This document shows, in pieces, positions 16,958 to 23,901 of a DNA stretch of 64,000 nucleotides (position 1 is the stretch's first letter; each line of letters opens with the position of its first letter). Below the pieces are notes generated by a model. That model searched no databases, was not told where the DNA came from, and worked only from the letters and a program-made list of their open reading frames with translations. Both the position numbers and the translations under genes were made by a program. This DNA comes from Aurantibacter_A sp965215845 (GTDB lineage: Bacteria > Bacteroidota > Bacteroidia > Flavobacteriales > Flavobacteriaceae): contig CBDCEL010000003.1 of assembly GCA_965215845.1 (NCBI GenBank), forward strand, positions 372,001 through 436,000, given 5' to 3'.

Positions 16958-18202
16958 TTAGCGTTTCAGTACAAAAAAGCCCCTGATCGGTCTGCCATCG
17001 GTCAATTGAACGCTATACCAATACGACCCGGATGGTAATCGCCTTCCCTTAAAGGTACCGTCCCAGCCTTGCGTGGGATCCATCTGCTTTAAAAGCGCCC
17101 CGTAGCGGTCGAATACACGAACTTGGGTTACCGAAAGTTCCTCAGGTGGTTTGATTTTCCACAAATCATTCACTCCGTCATTGTTCGGGGTAAAAAACTT
17201 CGGAATGACAACGTTGCTCTCTGGTTGTTGGCTCCTTTCGGTGGTAAACGAGGTTTGCGAACAATTCGTACTGATCCCCTCCGTGGTGTACGGGGATACG
17301 GTAACGTAGATGGTCGTCGCTTCGGGCAGCGCGTCACCAAATGTATAATTGGTGGCGTTACCTACATCCAAGGCATTCAGTATTTGGCTTCCCCCTGATG
17401 TAGTTCCCACCGTTAGCAGATAACCTTGGGCGCCGGTGGCCGGGGCCCATCTAATATCGGCCATGGTCGATATCCCGTTATCCCCATTGGCCGGGTCGAC
17501 GAGCCTGGTACACATATCGATCGGCATATTATTGGTGCCCATTGTGGTAAAACTACTTTCAACGCCGCATCCCTCTGCCTCGCCAGATTCATTATAAGGT
17601 ACGATCGCGACATAGTAGGTAGTGCCTTCAAGTAAATTCGGTGATACATAATTTGTAACATTGCCTATATCTTCCCGGTCCAAAATGACGGCGCCGGTGG
17701 CCGTTGTGCCTATGGTCAACAAATATCCTTCGGCACCCAAAGCGGGTTCCCAACCCAGATTTGGGTTCAACGATACATTCATTGCCGCATGCCCAGGGGT
17801 AGTGAAAGTTGCACATCCCGGAAGCGCGCTTGATTCCCCTGTCGTGAACACCAACTCTTCACAGGTCGTGTTTACGCTGCCGTCATCAAAAGGCAATATC
17901 GATATGTATATATCCGTAAGGGGCGGCAAATCTTCCTCAAGATCCAACTGGGTGACGCTGCCGTTGCCCTGTAATTCCAAAATATCGGTCCCCCCCGGGC
18001 TTGTACCGATTCTAACGATGTAGCCTGTGGCCCCTTCGACCGCAGTCCACTCAAAATTGGTATTTGTGTGGACATCGGTAGCTCCTTCTGAAGGAATAAG
18101 CAGTTCTGGGCAGGACAAGCTCTGGCCGAAACCACTTAAATGGAGCATCATCGCAAAGAGCGTTAACAAAACAGTGGATTTCGAAAAGATACTGTCAAAC
18201 AT
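16958..18202 (-). CDS. T9SS type B sorted surface protein with fibronectin-III-like repeats
   Basis: About 414 residues from the Met at 18202, selected because MFDSIFSKSTVLLTLFAMML gives a signal peptide; a longer in-frame leader exists. Three related domains of about 100 residues follow, each with (F/G)xWxxAxGAxGYxxxxG and ending FTT, a fibronectin-III-like pattern. The last 85 residues (FFTPNNDGVNDLWKI, VFDRYGALLKQ, GWDGTFKGRRLPSGSYWY) are the gliding-motility-associated C-terminal domain that directs secretion by the type IX system and attachment to the cell surface. Probably an adhesin or scaffold. Confidence 0.9.
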   Translation of the reverse strand: MFDSIFSKSTVLLTLFAMMLHLSGFGQSLSCPELLIPSEGATDVHTNTNFEWTAVEGATGYIVRIGTSPGGTDILELQGNGSVTQLDLEEDLPPLTDIYISILPFDDGSVNTTCEELVFTTGESSALPGCATFTTPGHAAMNVSLNPNLGWEPALGAEGYLLTIGTTATGAVILDREDIGNVTNYVSPNLLEGTTYYVAIVPYNESGEAEGCGVESSFTTMGTNNMPIDMCTRLVDPANGDNGISTMADIRWAPATGAQGYLLTVGTTSGGSQILNALDVGNATNYTFGDALPEATTIYVTVSPYTTEGISTNCSQTSFTTERSQQPESNVVIPKFFTPNNDGVNDLWKIKPPEELSVTQVRVFDRYGALLKQMDPTQGWDGTFKGRRLPSGSYWYSVQLTDGRPIRGFFVLKR

Positions 18203-18303
18203 AAAACAATCTTTCTGCCGACCGAATACCGATCTATAGGTCAAGGGCCCCTAGGAATCTTAAAAGAATGCCCATGGTTCCCAAACTAGTCCTTAACCTT
18301 CCC

Positions 18304-19032
18304 CTACTCTTTTTTCCTGACGAAAGGCACAAATCTGACGGGCATAACCGCTTTGGTCTTTAACCTATTCCCCTTCTTTCTACCCAAAATCAGTTGTCGA
18401 ACTCCCCCATGTGGCCCTACGGGGATAATCATACGGCCTCCTTCCTTCAACTGCGCTATCAAGGGCGCCGGAATCGAATCGGCTCCCGCTGTCACCATAA
18501 TGGCATCAAAAGGTGCCTTGTCGGGCCAACCGTGATAACCATCGCCAATCTTTACCTTGACATTATCATATCCTGAGCTACGCAACAATTTACGGGCTTT
18601 TATCCCCAATTCTTCGACGATTTCAATGGTATACACCGAATCGACTATTTCGGCCAAAATTGCCGCCTGATACCCCGAACCCGTACCGATTTCAAGCACT
18701 CTGGCGTCGGTGGTCAAGGCCAGCGACTGGGTCATAAAAGCCACGATATAGGGTTGCGAGATGGTCTGCCCGGATCCGATCGGCAGGGGCCGATCGAAAT
18801 AAGCGTAAGGTCTCATCTTTTCAGGAACAAATTCATGGCGCGGTACTTTCAGCATTGCCTTCAATGTGCGGGAGTCACTGATATCCCTGCCCTTCAACTG
18901 GGCGCGTATCATCGCTTCACGTTGCGCTTGGAAATTATCTTGGGCATCGGTGTTTTGGGCCGCCAAGGCGACGAACAATACCAAAAGTAACATCCTACCC
19001 GTACTTACGCCATTTCTCTTTTGCATAGCCAA
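18304..19032 (-). CDS. pcm: Protein-L-isoaspartate O-methyltransferase-like protein with signal peptide
   Basis: A 242-residue protein. After an N-terminal signal-like segment (MLLLVLFVALAAQNTDAQD) the PCMT fold is plain: VPRHEFVPEKMRPYAYFDRP, GSGQTISQPYIVAFM, VLEIGTGSGYQAAILAEI (SAM motif I) and IPVGPHGGVRQLIL. The family repairs isoaspartyl residues in damaged proteins using SAM. The exported form is unusual for a SAM enzyme but common in Gram-negative Bacteroidota annotations. Located 44 bp downstream of the SRPBCC gene on the same strand. Confidence 0.9.
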   Translation of the reverse strand: MAMQKRNGVSTGRMLLLVLFVALAAQNTDAQDNFQAQREAMIRAQLKGRDISDSRTLKAMLKVPRHEFVPEKMRPYAYFDRPLPIGSGQTISQPYIVAFMTQSLALTTDARVLEIGTGSGYQAAILAEIVDSVYTIEIVEELGIKARKLLRSSGYDNVKVKIGDGYHGWPDKAPFDAIMVTAGADSIPAPLIAQLKEGGRMIIPVGPHGGVRQLILGRKKGNRLKTKAVMPVRFVPFVRKKE

Positions 19033-19076
19033 CGCAATTGGTACCGCGTTCTTGATCCGTAAAATGGAATATGCGG

Positions 19077-20117
19077 TTATTTTACCGGATAATAAATATC
19101 GGTCTGTATTTCATTCGGTTTCACCGTGGTGGGGTCGTTGACATACATTTCGTAAATATGGCCATTTACCGATAATTTGTTTTCCGTCATAAACTTTTCT
19201 ATTGCCACATGCGCCTCCATGTCTCCTGTGCCATAATTTCCATACTTAGGAACCATTACAACATCCCCTGCGGGCATTGAAACCGTTTCCATGCCCTCTG
19301 ACGGGGTCAGCGCTTTCTTGAGAAAGACCCCGACCAAAAATTCCATATCACCGGAGGCCATGTCGGTTTTGGTAAAAATGGCTCCAGGGGTATACTCCTC
19401 GTATTTTAACCCGCTTTCAGAGGCGTAAGTGCCAACCTTTGGCAACGATTCCATATAAATTTTCTGAATTCCTTCGTGATCATTCATGTTCGCTGCATGT
19501 GGAAAACCGATAAAGGTTTGCGCTTCCAACGGCTTCTTGGTGACTTCGCCAAGAGACCACTCATTCATTGCCGCTTTATAGGCTTCCGCCTGAATTTGGG
19601 TGACGCTGTCCAATTTTTCAAGGCCCCGTTCGAACATTGGTCCCATCATATTGTCCCATCCCCCGCTCATGGCACTGAAAATTTTCATGATAAAGGGGGA
19701 CTCCTCGGCTTTCATGCCCCAGGTAACTTCGGTACCCCCATCTACGGGATTGAACTTCCATGTGGACTTCGAACTGCCCATTTCGCCAAAATCCAATTCG
19801 TTGGCAATGGATTCATTGGGGACCGTTTCCACCATTTTCATACTGCCCGGCCCCTGTTCACTCTCCCAACTGTAAGACGCACCCACTCCCTTGGTCTGGG
19901 CATCATAGTTGATTTTCATTGTGGGATCCTGTTCTTTCCAGGGCAACCATTCCTCCCAGTTCTTGAAATCGCTTACGTTGTTATAGACCACTTCCACCGG
20001 TGCCTTCAATGTCTTTGTTCGGCTTATCTCATAAGAGCTCGGTTGTATTGCGGCATAAATAAGGAAACCGACGACCAGGACCAAAAGCAACAACAATATT
20101 CTTTTAATGATTTTCAT
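19077..20117 (-). CDS. Membrane-anchored SRPBCC protein with GyrI-like C-terminal domain
   Basis: A 346-residue protein with one N-terminal membrane segment (ILLLLLVLVVGFLIYAAI). Residues about 30-175 match the polyketide-cyclase/START-like SRPBCC fold (TLKAPVEVVYNNVSDFKNWEEWLPW, STWKFNPVDGGTEVTW). Residues about 190-346 match the GyrI-like/AraC effector-binding fold (PGAIFTKTDMASGDMEFLVGV, VSMPAGDVVMVPKYGNYG, DIYYPVK). The combination suggests binding of a hydrophobic small molecule at the membrane; the ligand is unknown. Its end is near the left end of the IS1 element (about 80 bp from its start codon). Confidence 0.85.
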   Translation of the reverse strand: MKIIKRILLLLLVLVVGFLIYAAIQPSSYEISRTKTLKAPVEVVYNNVSDFKNWEEWLPWKEQDPTMKINYDAQTKGVGASYSWESEQGPGSMKMVETVPNESIANELDFGEMGSSKSTWKFNPVDGGTEVTWGMKAEESPFIMKIFSAMSGGWDNMMGPMFERGLEKLDSVTQIQAEAYKAAMNEWSLGEVTKKPLEAQTFIGFPHAANMNDHEGIQKIYMESLPKVGTYASESGLKYEEYTPGAIFTKTDMASGDMEFLVGVFLKKALTPSEGMETVSMPAGDVVMVPKYGNYGTGDMEAHVAIEKFMTENKLSVNGHIYEMYVNDPTTVKPNEIQTDIYYPVK

Positions 20118-20199
20118 GATTCTCGTTTTTAGGTTACAACTTGTACTAAAATACGATTTTCGGGCGGATCGCCCTTAAATGAAGAACGACAGCCACGCC

Positions 20200-20239
20200 T
20201 GCGAAGTTTCCGCCATAGGCGGACAAGTGAAACTTCGCA
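20200..20239. repeat. Left terminal inverted repeat of IS1 element
   Basis: Begins TGCGAAGTTTCCGCCATAGG and ends AACTTCGCA. It is itself palindromic at two levels: outer TGCGAAGTT/AACTTCGCA and inner TCCGCC/GGCGGA. It pairs with 20931-20970 with one or two mismatches. The outer core recurs in the palindromes at 32.6 kb. Confidence 0.85.
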
Positions 20240-20255
20240 GAGCATAACATGGCCT

Positions 20256-20912
20256 TCAACCCCAAAAATAGATACGCAGATGTGCCTCGAGATGTTTCTG
20301 GCTTTTTGAAAAACAAATTGTTCTTCTCGACAATCTTTTGATGTGCGTTCGCAAGGTCAGATTGTGACGCTCGATCTTGTTGGTACAGTACTTAAAGACC
20401 CGATGTATTCCTTCGGGAATCAAATTGGGGTATACATTCAACTTGTCGGTATAAATCTTTTGTGGCCTTGACAGAAGTATACAATCGATAATCGGGCCGA
20501 TATTTTCGATAGACCTGCTGCCAACGGCGAAATCGATAACGCTCTTGGTCTCACGCTCCAATGCATAGGTAATATAGTTTTGGGATCTGCCGTTGGCGAT
20601 TTTCACGAACAGCTCATCCACTTCGAACTTGCGGCCCGTTTCATTGAAAAATGGCCTTTTGATCTGCCTTGCCAATTTCAAGATTCTTGACAATACCGTG
20701 CCACAGGCTATGTTCAAGATCCTCGAAATGCCCCTGACCCCACAGCCTTCTTTCAACAATTTGACCAACATTGCATCAATGCCGTCACAATAGGCCCGAT
20801 AGGAATAGCTGCCCTGAAAGCTCTTGTTACAGACACGGCAATAGTAGCGTTGCCTGCCGTTTCGTTTTCCCTTTTTGATCGTTCTGTCTTGATGGCAAAT
20901 TGCACAGTTCAT
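20256..20912 (-). CDS. IS1-family transposase, single-frame
   Basis: A 218-residue transposase. The N-terminal zinc finger is MNCAICHQDRTIKKGKRNG with CRVCNKSF (four Cys), followed by a helix-turn-helix (VRGISRILNIACGTVLSRIL). The DDE core is present: Asp in FEVDELFVKI, Asp in IYTDKLNVYP, and Glu in NKIERHNLTLRTHIKRLSRR. Classical IS1 needs a frameshift to fuse InsA and InsB, but here one frame covers both. All catalytic residues are in place, so the element may be active. Confidence 0.92.
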   Translation of the reverse strand: MNCAICHQDRTIKKGKRNGRQRYYCRVCNKSFQGSYSYRAYCDGIDAMLVKLLKEGCGVRGISRILNIACGTVLSRILKLARQIKRPFFNETGRKFEVDELFVKIANGRSQNYITYALERETKSVIDFAVGSRSIENIGPIIDCILLSRPQKIYTDKLNVYPNLIPEGIHRVFKYCTNKIERHNLTLRTHIKRLSRRTICFSKSQKHLEAHLRIYFWG

Positions 20913-20930
20913 GGTTTATTTAAAGGTTCG

Positions 20931-20970
20931 TGCGAAGTTGCACTTGTCCGCCTATGGCGGAAACTTCGCA
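20931..20970. repeat. Right terminal inverted repeat of IS1 element
   Basis: Begins TGCGAAGTTGCACTTGTCCG and ends GGAAACTTCGCA; it is the reverse complement of 20200-20239 apart from an A/C-type difference next to the outer core. Confidence 0.85.
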
Positions 20971-21149
20971 CAACACAATTTTAATTTATAGGCACCAATT
21001 TGAAACACCATGTAAAAACAAGCTGTTATTTTAAGGGCCTCAACGAACTTTTGAAAAGTCTACGAACAAAAATAGGCCTCGATCTCGAAGCCCATCTCCT
21101 TTTTAATACACTGACAATCAATGGCTAATTTTAGTAAATTTGCGAAAGC

Positions 21150-21168
21150 ACCATTTTGAAACACTACC
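21150..21168. repeat. 19-bp direct repeat, distal copy flanking orphan toxin module
   Basis: ACCATTTTGAAACACTACC, identical to 23401-23419. The two copies enclose the orphan RHS fragment, its toxin tip and its immunity gene (2.25 kb). They may be the scars or sites of the event that placed the module here. Confidence 0.6.
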
Positions 21169-21242
21169 GACCAGAAGCAAGCTCTTTTTTCTTATCGATA
21201 ACATCATTCAGAACTTCAAGACTAAACAAGCTTTCTCATAAA

Positions 21243-21266
21243 AAAACCACTCCAAAGAGTGGTTTT
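21243..21266 (-). terminator. Hairpin terminator after orphan immunity gene
   Basis: AAAACCACTC (21243-21252) pairs with GAGTGGTTTT (21257-21266) around a 4-nt loop; on the minus strand it is followed by a T run. It lies 28 bp beyond the stop codon of the 137-residue gene, so it ends the toxin-locus transcript. Confidence 0.8.
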
Positions 21267-21293
21267 GACTTATATTTTTTATCTCATAGTTTT

Positions 21294-21707
21294 TTATGCT
21301 CCTTGATTAACTGCACTACTTTTGTTGCGTAGAAGTAATCTCAATAGGAAAAGTAATGAAAATAAGGAAGTGATTTCAATTAATTTCATATTATATATTA
21401 TACTTCCTTTATAACCTATTCCATTAACCAAATGATATAAAAATAATAACAAGAAGATTGAGTTAATAAAAATAGCTACATATAAAGCCTTTCGTTTTAA
21501 TTTAAGAATAAATAAATATGCAATAATGATAATGAATATCATCAACCATTTAATTGCAATAAGATATTTGGGTTCATACGGAAACTGAAATACACCATCA
21601 TAATTTTTTCTATCATTAAAGAAGAAAAAAACGTCTATTACAAAAGAAATTAAATAGATAATTCCTAATGAGTAAATAATTCTTATAGCTGTTTTAGTTA
21701 TTTTCAT
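21294..21707 (-). CDS. Candidate immunity protein for orphan toxin tip (4 membrane segments)
   Basis: A 137-residue, very AT-rich gene encoding four hydrophobic segments (IIYSLGIIYLISFVIDVFFF, KWLMIFIIIIAYLFIL, YVAIFINSIFLLLFLYHL, ITSLFSLLFLLRLLL). Its ATG overlaps the end of the orphan toxin frame by 14 bp, the usual arrangement of toxin and immunity genes. No family is recognised. The role is inferred from position, small size, base composition and the parallel with the gene at 23431-23892. A membrane location suits protection against a toxin arriving through the envelope, though the neighbouring tip looks like a protease. Confidence 0.6.
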   Translation of the reverse strand: MKITKTAIRIIYSLGIIYLISFVIDVFFFFNDRKNYDGVFQFPYEPKYLIAIKWLMIFIIIIAYLFILKLKRKALYVAIFINSIFLLLFLYHLVNGIGYKGSIIYNMKLIEITSLFSLLFLLRLLLRNKSSAVNQGA

Positions 21708-23289
21708 CTTCCTCTTTTTGTTTTTTCTGGTACTCGTTTATTCTTTTTACAGCGGCATTATATTCTTTCTGGTCTGTGAATTTTCTATAAGCAAAAGTGC
21801 CATCTTCTGTTTTTACAGATATTATGTATTCTGTAGAAGTTTCACCTCCTTCAGTTTTCTCATAACTAAATCCTGCAAAAGTATTTCCTCCTGCTTCAAC
21901 ACTTAAAGTCTCTGTAAAATCTGTTATGCCTTCACCTTTACGATTATATGAATTTTCATTATCACTAAATTTCAACCCTAAACCAGAGTACGATGTTCGT
22001 AAATCATCACCGTCTCCATAAACAGACCTTAAATAATTTGCGAACCTTACAGATGTTCTTTCTTCTGTTTTTCTATCATAATTAGTTCCATTGTAATCAT
22101 GATTATATGCATGGTTGATTTCATGACCAGTATAATATAAGCTTTTGTTATCTCCATTTGTATGTGGCCACCATACGGAAGAAGGATAATAGATTGTTCT
22201 TGCTGTACCAATTGTTCCTCTTCCATCATATGCAGCATTAGAAGCCCAAAAAACTTTATTCATTCTATATTTATATCTCGAATTAATTAGTCTATCTAAT
22301 CTTTTTTGACCTTTAGTTGTTGCTGCAATTTGTGCCAACTTCGTTAACGCATCTTTAGTATTACCGCCAATTATTATTTCTTTACCATCAGGGTCAAGGT
22401 ATAGAATAGGGTTGTTTGCAGTATAATTATAAGGTGATAGAGGATGATATTTTTCAGCAAGCGGGTCAAGGTTCATCCAGCGTCCGATCCACGGGTCGTA
22501 GTTCCTCGCCCCGAAGTCGTAGGTCCCGAGCCCGAGCGATTCGTCGAGCTCCTTGCCGCCGAACTTCCATTTCTGGGCAAGGTCGCTGCCCAGGGCGTTG
22601 TCGCCTCCCATGTTGTAGCCCTGATGGAGTCCTCCGAAGGGATAATAGTTGTTCTCCTCGATGATCGTCGGTGTACCGGGATTGCTAGGATCGTCCGTGT
22701 AGGAGAGCCTGATGTTTCCGAGATGGTCCTTGTACTGGTACACATAGGTATACCCTCCCGTACCGTCCGGCGTTACGTAACCTTCGGGATGGCTGAAGAA
22801 CTGCAAGGAACCGTTCTCATAGACATAGTTGCCCGCATAGTCGGTCACCACGGGGGTGCCCCCGCTGCCGCTCGAATAGTCCCTGGCGGTCTTCTTGAGC
22901 TTGGTGCCGTCGGCGGCATAGATATAGTCGATCGTGTTGTTGACCCCCAAGTTTGACTGGGTGATGACCGTTGGCAGGTTCAAATGGTTATAGGCGATCG
23001 ATTGAATTTCCTTGTTGGAGTCGGTTGTCATGTTGCCGTTGGCGTCGTAGGTATAGTCGTCTCCGGTATTGCTGCCGTTCGCGAACCCTTCCGTATTGTT
23101 CGACGCATCGGCCACCTTCGCCAATCGGTTGCTTGTTTCACCGTTCAGATAGTCATAGTCGAGGTTGTCGATGGTACCGCCCACGCCTTTCCGCTGGAGT
23201 GTTTGTATGTTGCCGTTCTTGTCGTAGGTCACCGGGCCGGTCAGGTTTCCCGAAGTATTATGGTATCGGCGTACCCAAAAGTATTTCAA
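21694..23289 (-). CDS. Orphan RHS C-terminal fragment with HEINH metalloprotease-like toxin tip
   Basis: A 531-residue frame with only a TTG start (23289), no signal peptide and a stop 18 codons upstream. From about residue 13 (SGNLTGPVTYDKNGNIQTL) to about residue 303 (ILYLDPDGK) it matches the RHS core of the 1223-residue protein at 23.9-27.6 kb almost residue for residue. After DPDGK the sequence changes abruptly to an AT-rich 228-residue tip. The tip contains GHEINHAYNHDYNG (HExxH near residues 389-393) and TEERTSVRFANYLR, reminiscent of the M91/NleD zincin effectors. It looks like a displaced, probably silent toxin cassette that recombination in the shared core could connect to the full-length gene. 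Confidence 0.8.
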   Translation of the reverse strand: MKYFWVRRYHNTSGNLTGPVTYDKNGNIQTLQRKGVGGTIDNLDYDYLNGETSNRLAKVADASNNTEGFANGSNTGDDYTYDANGNMTTDSNKEIQSIAYNHLNLPTVITQSNLGVNNTIDYIYAADGTKLKKTARDYSSGSGGTPVVTDYAGNYVYENGSLQFFSHPEGYVTPDGTGGYTYVYQYKDHLGNIRLSYTDDPSNPGTPTIIEENNYYPFGGLHQGYNMGGDNALGSDLAQKWKFGGKELDESLGLGTYDFGARNYDPWIGRWMNLDPLAEKYHPLSPYNYTANNPILYLDPDGKEIIIGGNTKDALTKLAQIAATTKGQKRLDRLINSRYKYRMNKVFWASNAAYDGRGTIGTARTIYYPSSVWWPHTNGDNKSLYYTGHEINHAYNHDYNGTNYDRKTEERTSVRFANYLRSVYGDGDDLRTSYSGLGLKFSDNENSYNRKGEGITDFTETLSVEAGGNTFAGFSYEKTEGGETSTEYIISVKTEDGTFAYRKFTDQKEYNAAVKRINEYQKKQKEEDENN

Positions 23290-23400
23290 AGAACATCGAT
23301 CGAAGATAGTAAAATTCAGCGTTGGTAATGCTTTGTAACTGGGTTACAAAACATTTCGTTCAGTGCCTTATTTTAGCTTTCTGCCAGAAAACGGTCAAGT

Positions 23401-23419
23401 ACCATTTTGAAACACTACC
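23401..23419. repeat. 19-bp direct repeat, proximal copy
   Basis: ACCATTTTGAAACACTACC, identical to 21150-21168. It lies between the primary immunity gene and the truncated 5' end of the orphan RHS fragment. A short inverted repeat (TTTGTAAC/GTTACAAA, 23332-23350) lies close by. Confidence 0.6.
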
Positions 23420-23430
23420 CCGCCAAACAA

Positions 23431-23892
23431 CTAAATCCAATACGAATTATACACTTCGAAAAGTAGATTTAACAAATACAGGGAAATCCAAAATTTTGTA
23501 AAAGACGACACCTTCTTACTAATCAAAAGGAAAACTGCCAAAGGTAAAGAAATGACAAGTTTTGCTGCTAATATCTCATAATGATGTGGAATGCCGAGAA
23601 TGGTAGCGATGGATGAAACCAACCAAATCAACGCTACAATAAGTGTTAAGTGCCAGTACTTTTCCCGTCCTTTGCTAAAGATTCTAAGTACAATCAAAAG
23701 TGCTGATAGTGAAAGTAAACTGCTATATATTAAAAATAGCCATTTCGAAACATCAAAAAAACCTAGTAGCAAAGTAACAAACGAAAAACCGATTAGAATT
23801 AAAATGATCCGTTCTAAACGACTTGATTTCTTCCAGTACATAACTGTTAAAAACGTTGCCAATAAAACCCCTATAATTGATAGAAAAAGCAT
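23431..23892 (-). CDS. Candidate immunity protein for main RHS toxin (5 membrane segments)
   Basis: A 153-residue membrane protein with about five hydrophobic segments (LSIIGVLLATFLTVMYW, IILILIGFSFVTLLLGFF, WLFLIYSSLLSLSALLIVL, LTLIVALIWLVSSIATIL, LAAKLVISLPLAVFLLI). It begins 9 bp after the stop of the RHS toxin gene and is AT-rich like the toxin tip. No family recognised. The immunity role is inferred from its position and from the second tip/membrane-protein pair downstream. Confidence 0.6.
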   Translation of the reverse strand: MLFLSIIGVLLATFLTVMYWKKSSRLERIILILIGFSFVTLLLGFFDVSKWLFLIYSSLLSLSALLIVLRIFSKGREKYWHLTLIVALIWLVSSIATILGIPHHYEILAAKLVISLPLAVFLLISKKVSSFTKFWISLYLLNLLFEVYNSYWI

Positions 23893-23901
23893 TATTAAAT
23901 T

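Larger units (their letters stand above)
20200..20970 (-). mobile_element. IS1-family insertion sequence, apparently complete
   Basis: A 771-bp element bounded by 40-bp near-identical terminal inverted repeats (20200-20239 and 20931-20970) and containing one intact transposase ORF. Size and layout match IS1 (768 bp in the type element). I could not see a target duplication: the 9 bases outside each end (GCCACGCC side and CAACACAAT side) do not match, suggesting a rearrangement or an old insertion. It lies between the SRPBCC gene and the toxin locus. Confidence 0.85.
20971..21293. other. Intergenic stretch between IS1 and the orphan immunity gene
   Basis: No coding frame is supported in this 323-bp AT-rich segment. 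It holds the first 19-bp direct repeat (21150-21168), a diverged version of the same motif at about 20994-21012 just outside the IS end, and a strong hairpin terminator at 21243-21266. Confidence 0.5.

Noticed and set aside
20190..20980. Target-site duplication around IS1
   Set aside because: The bases flanking the terminal repeats do not match over 8-9 bp.
23257..23345. Short plus-strand basic reading frame tail next to the orphan RHS start
   Set aside because: Could be the end of a lost mobile gene but is under 30 codons with no recognisable family.
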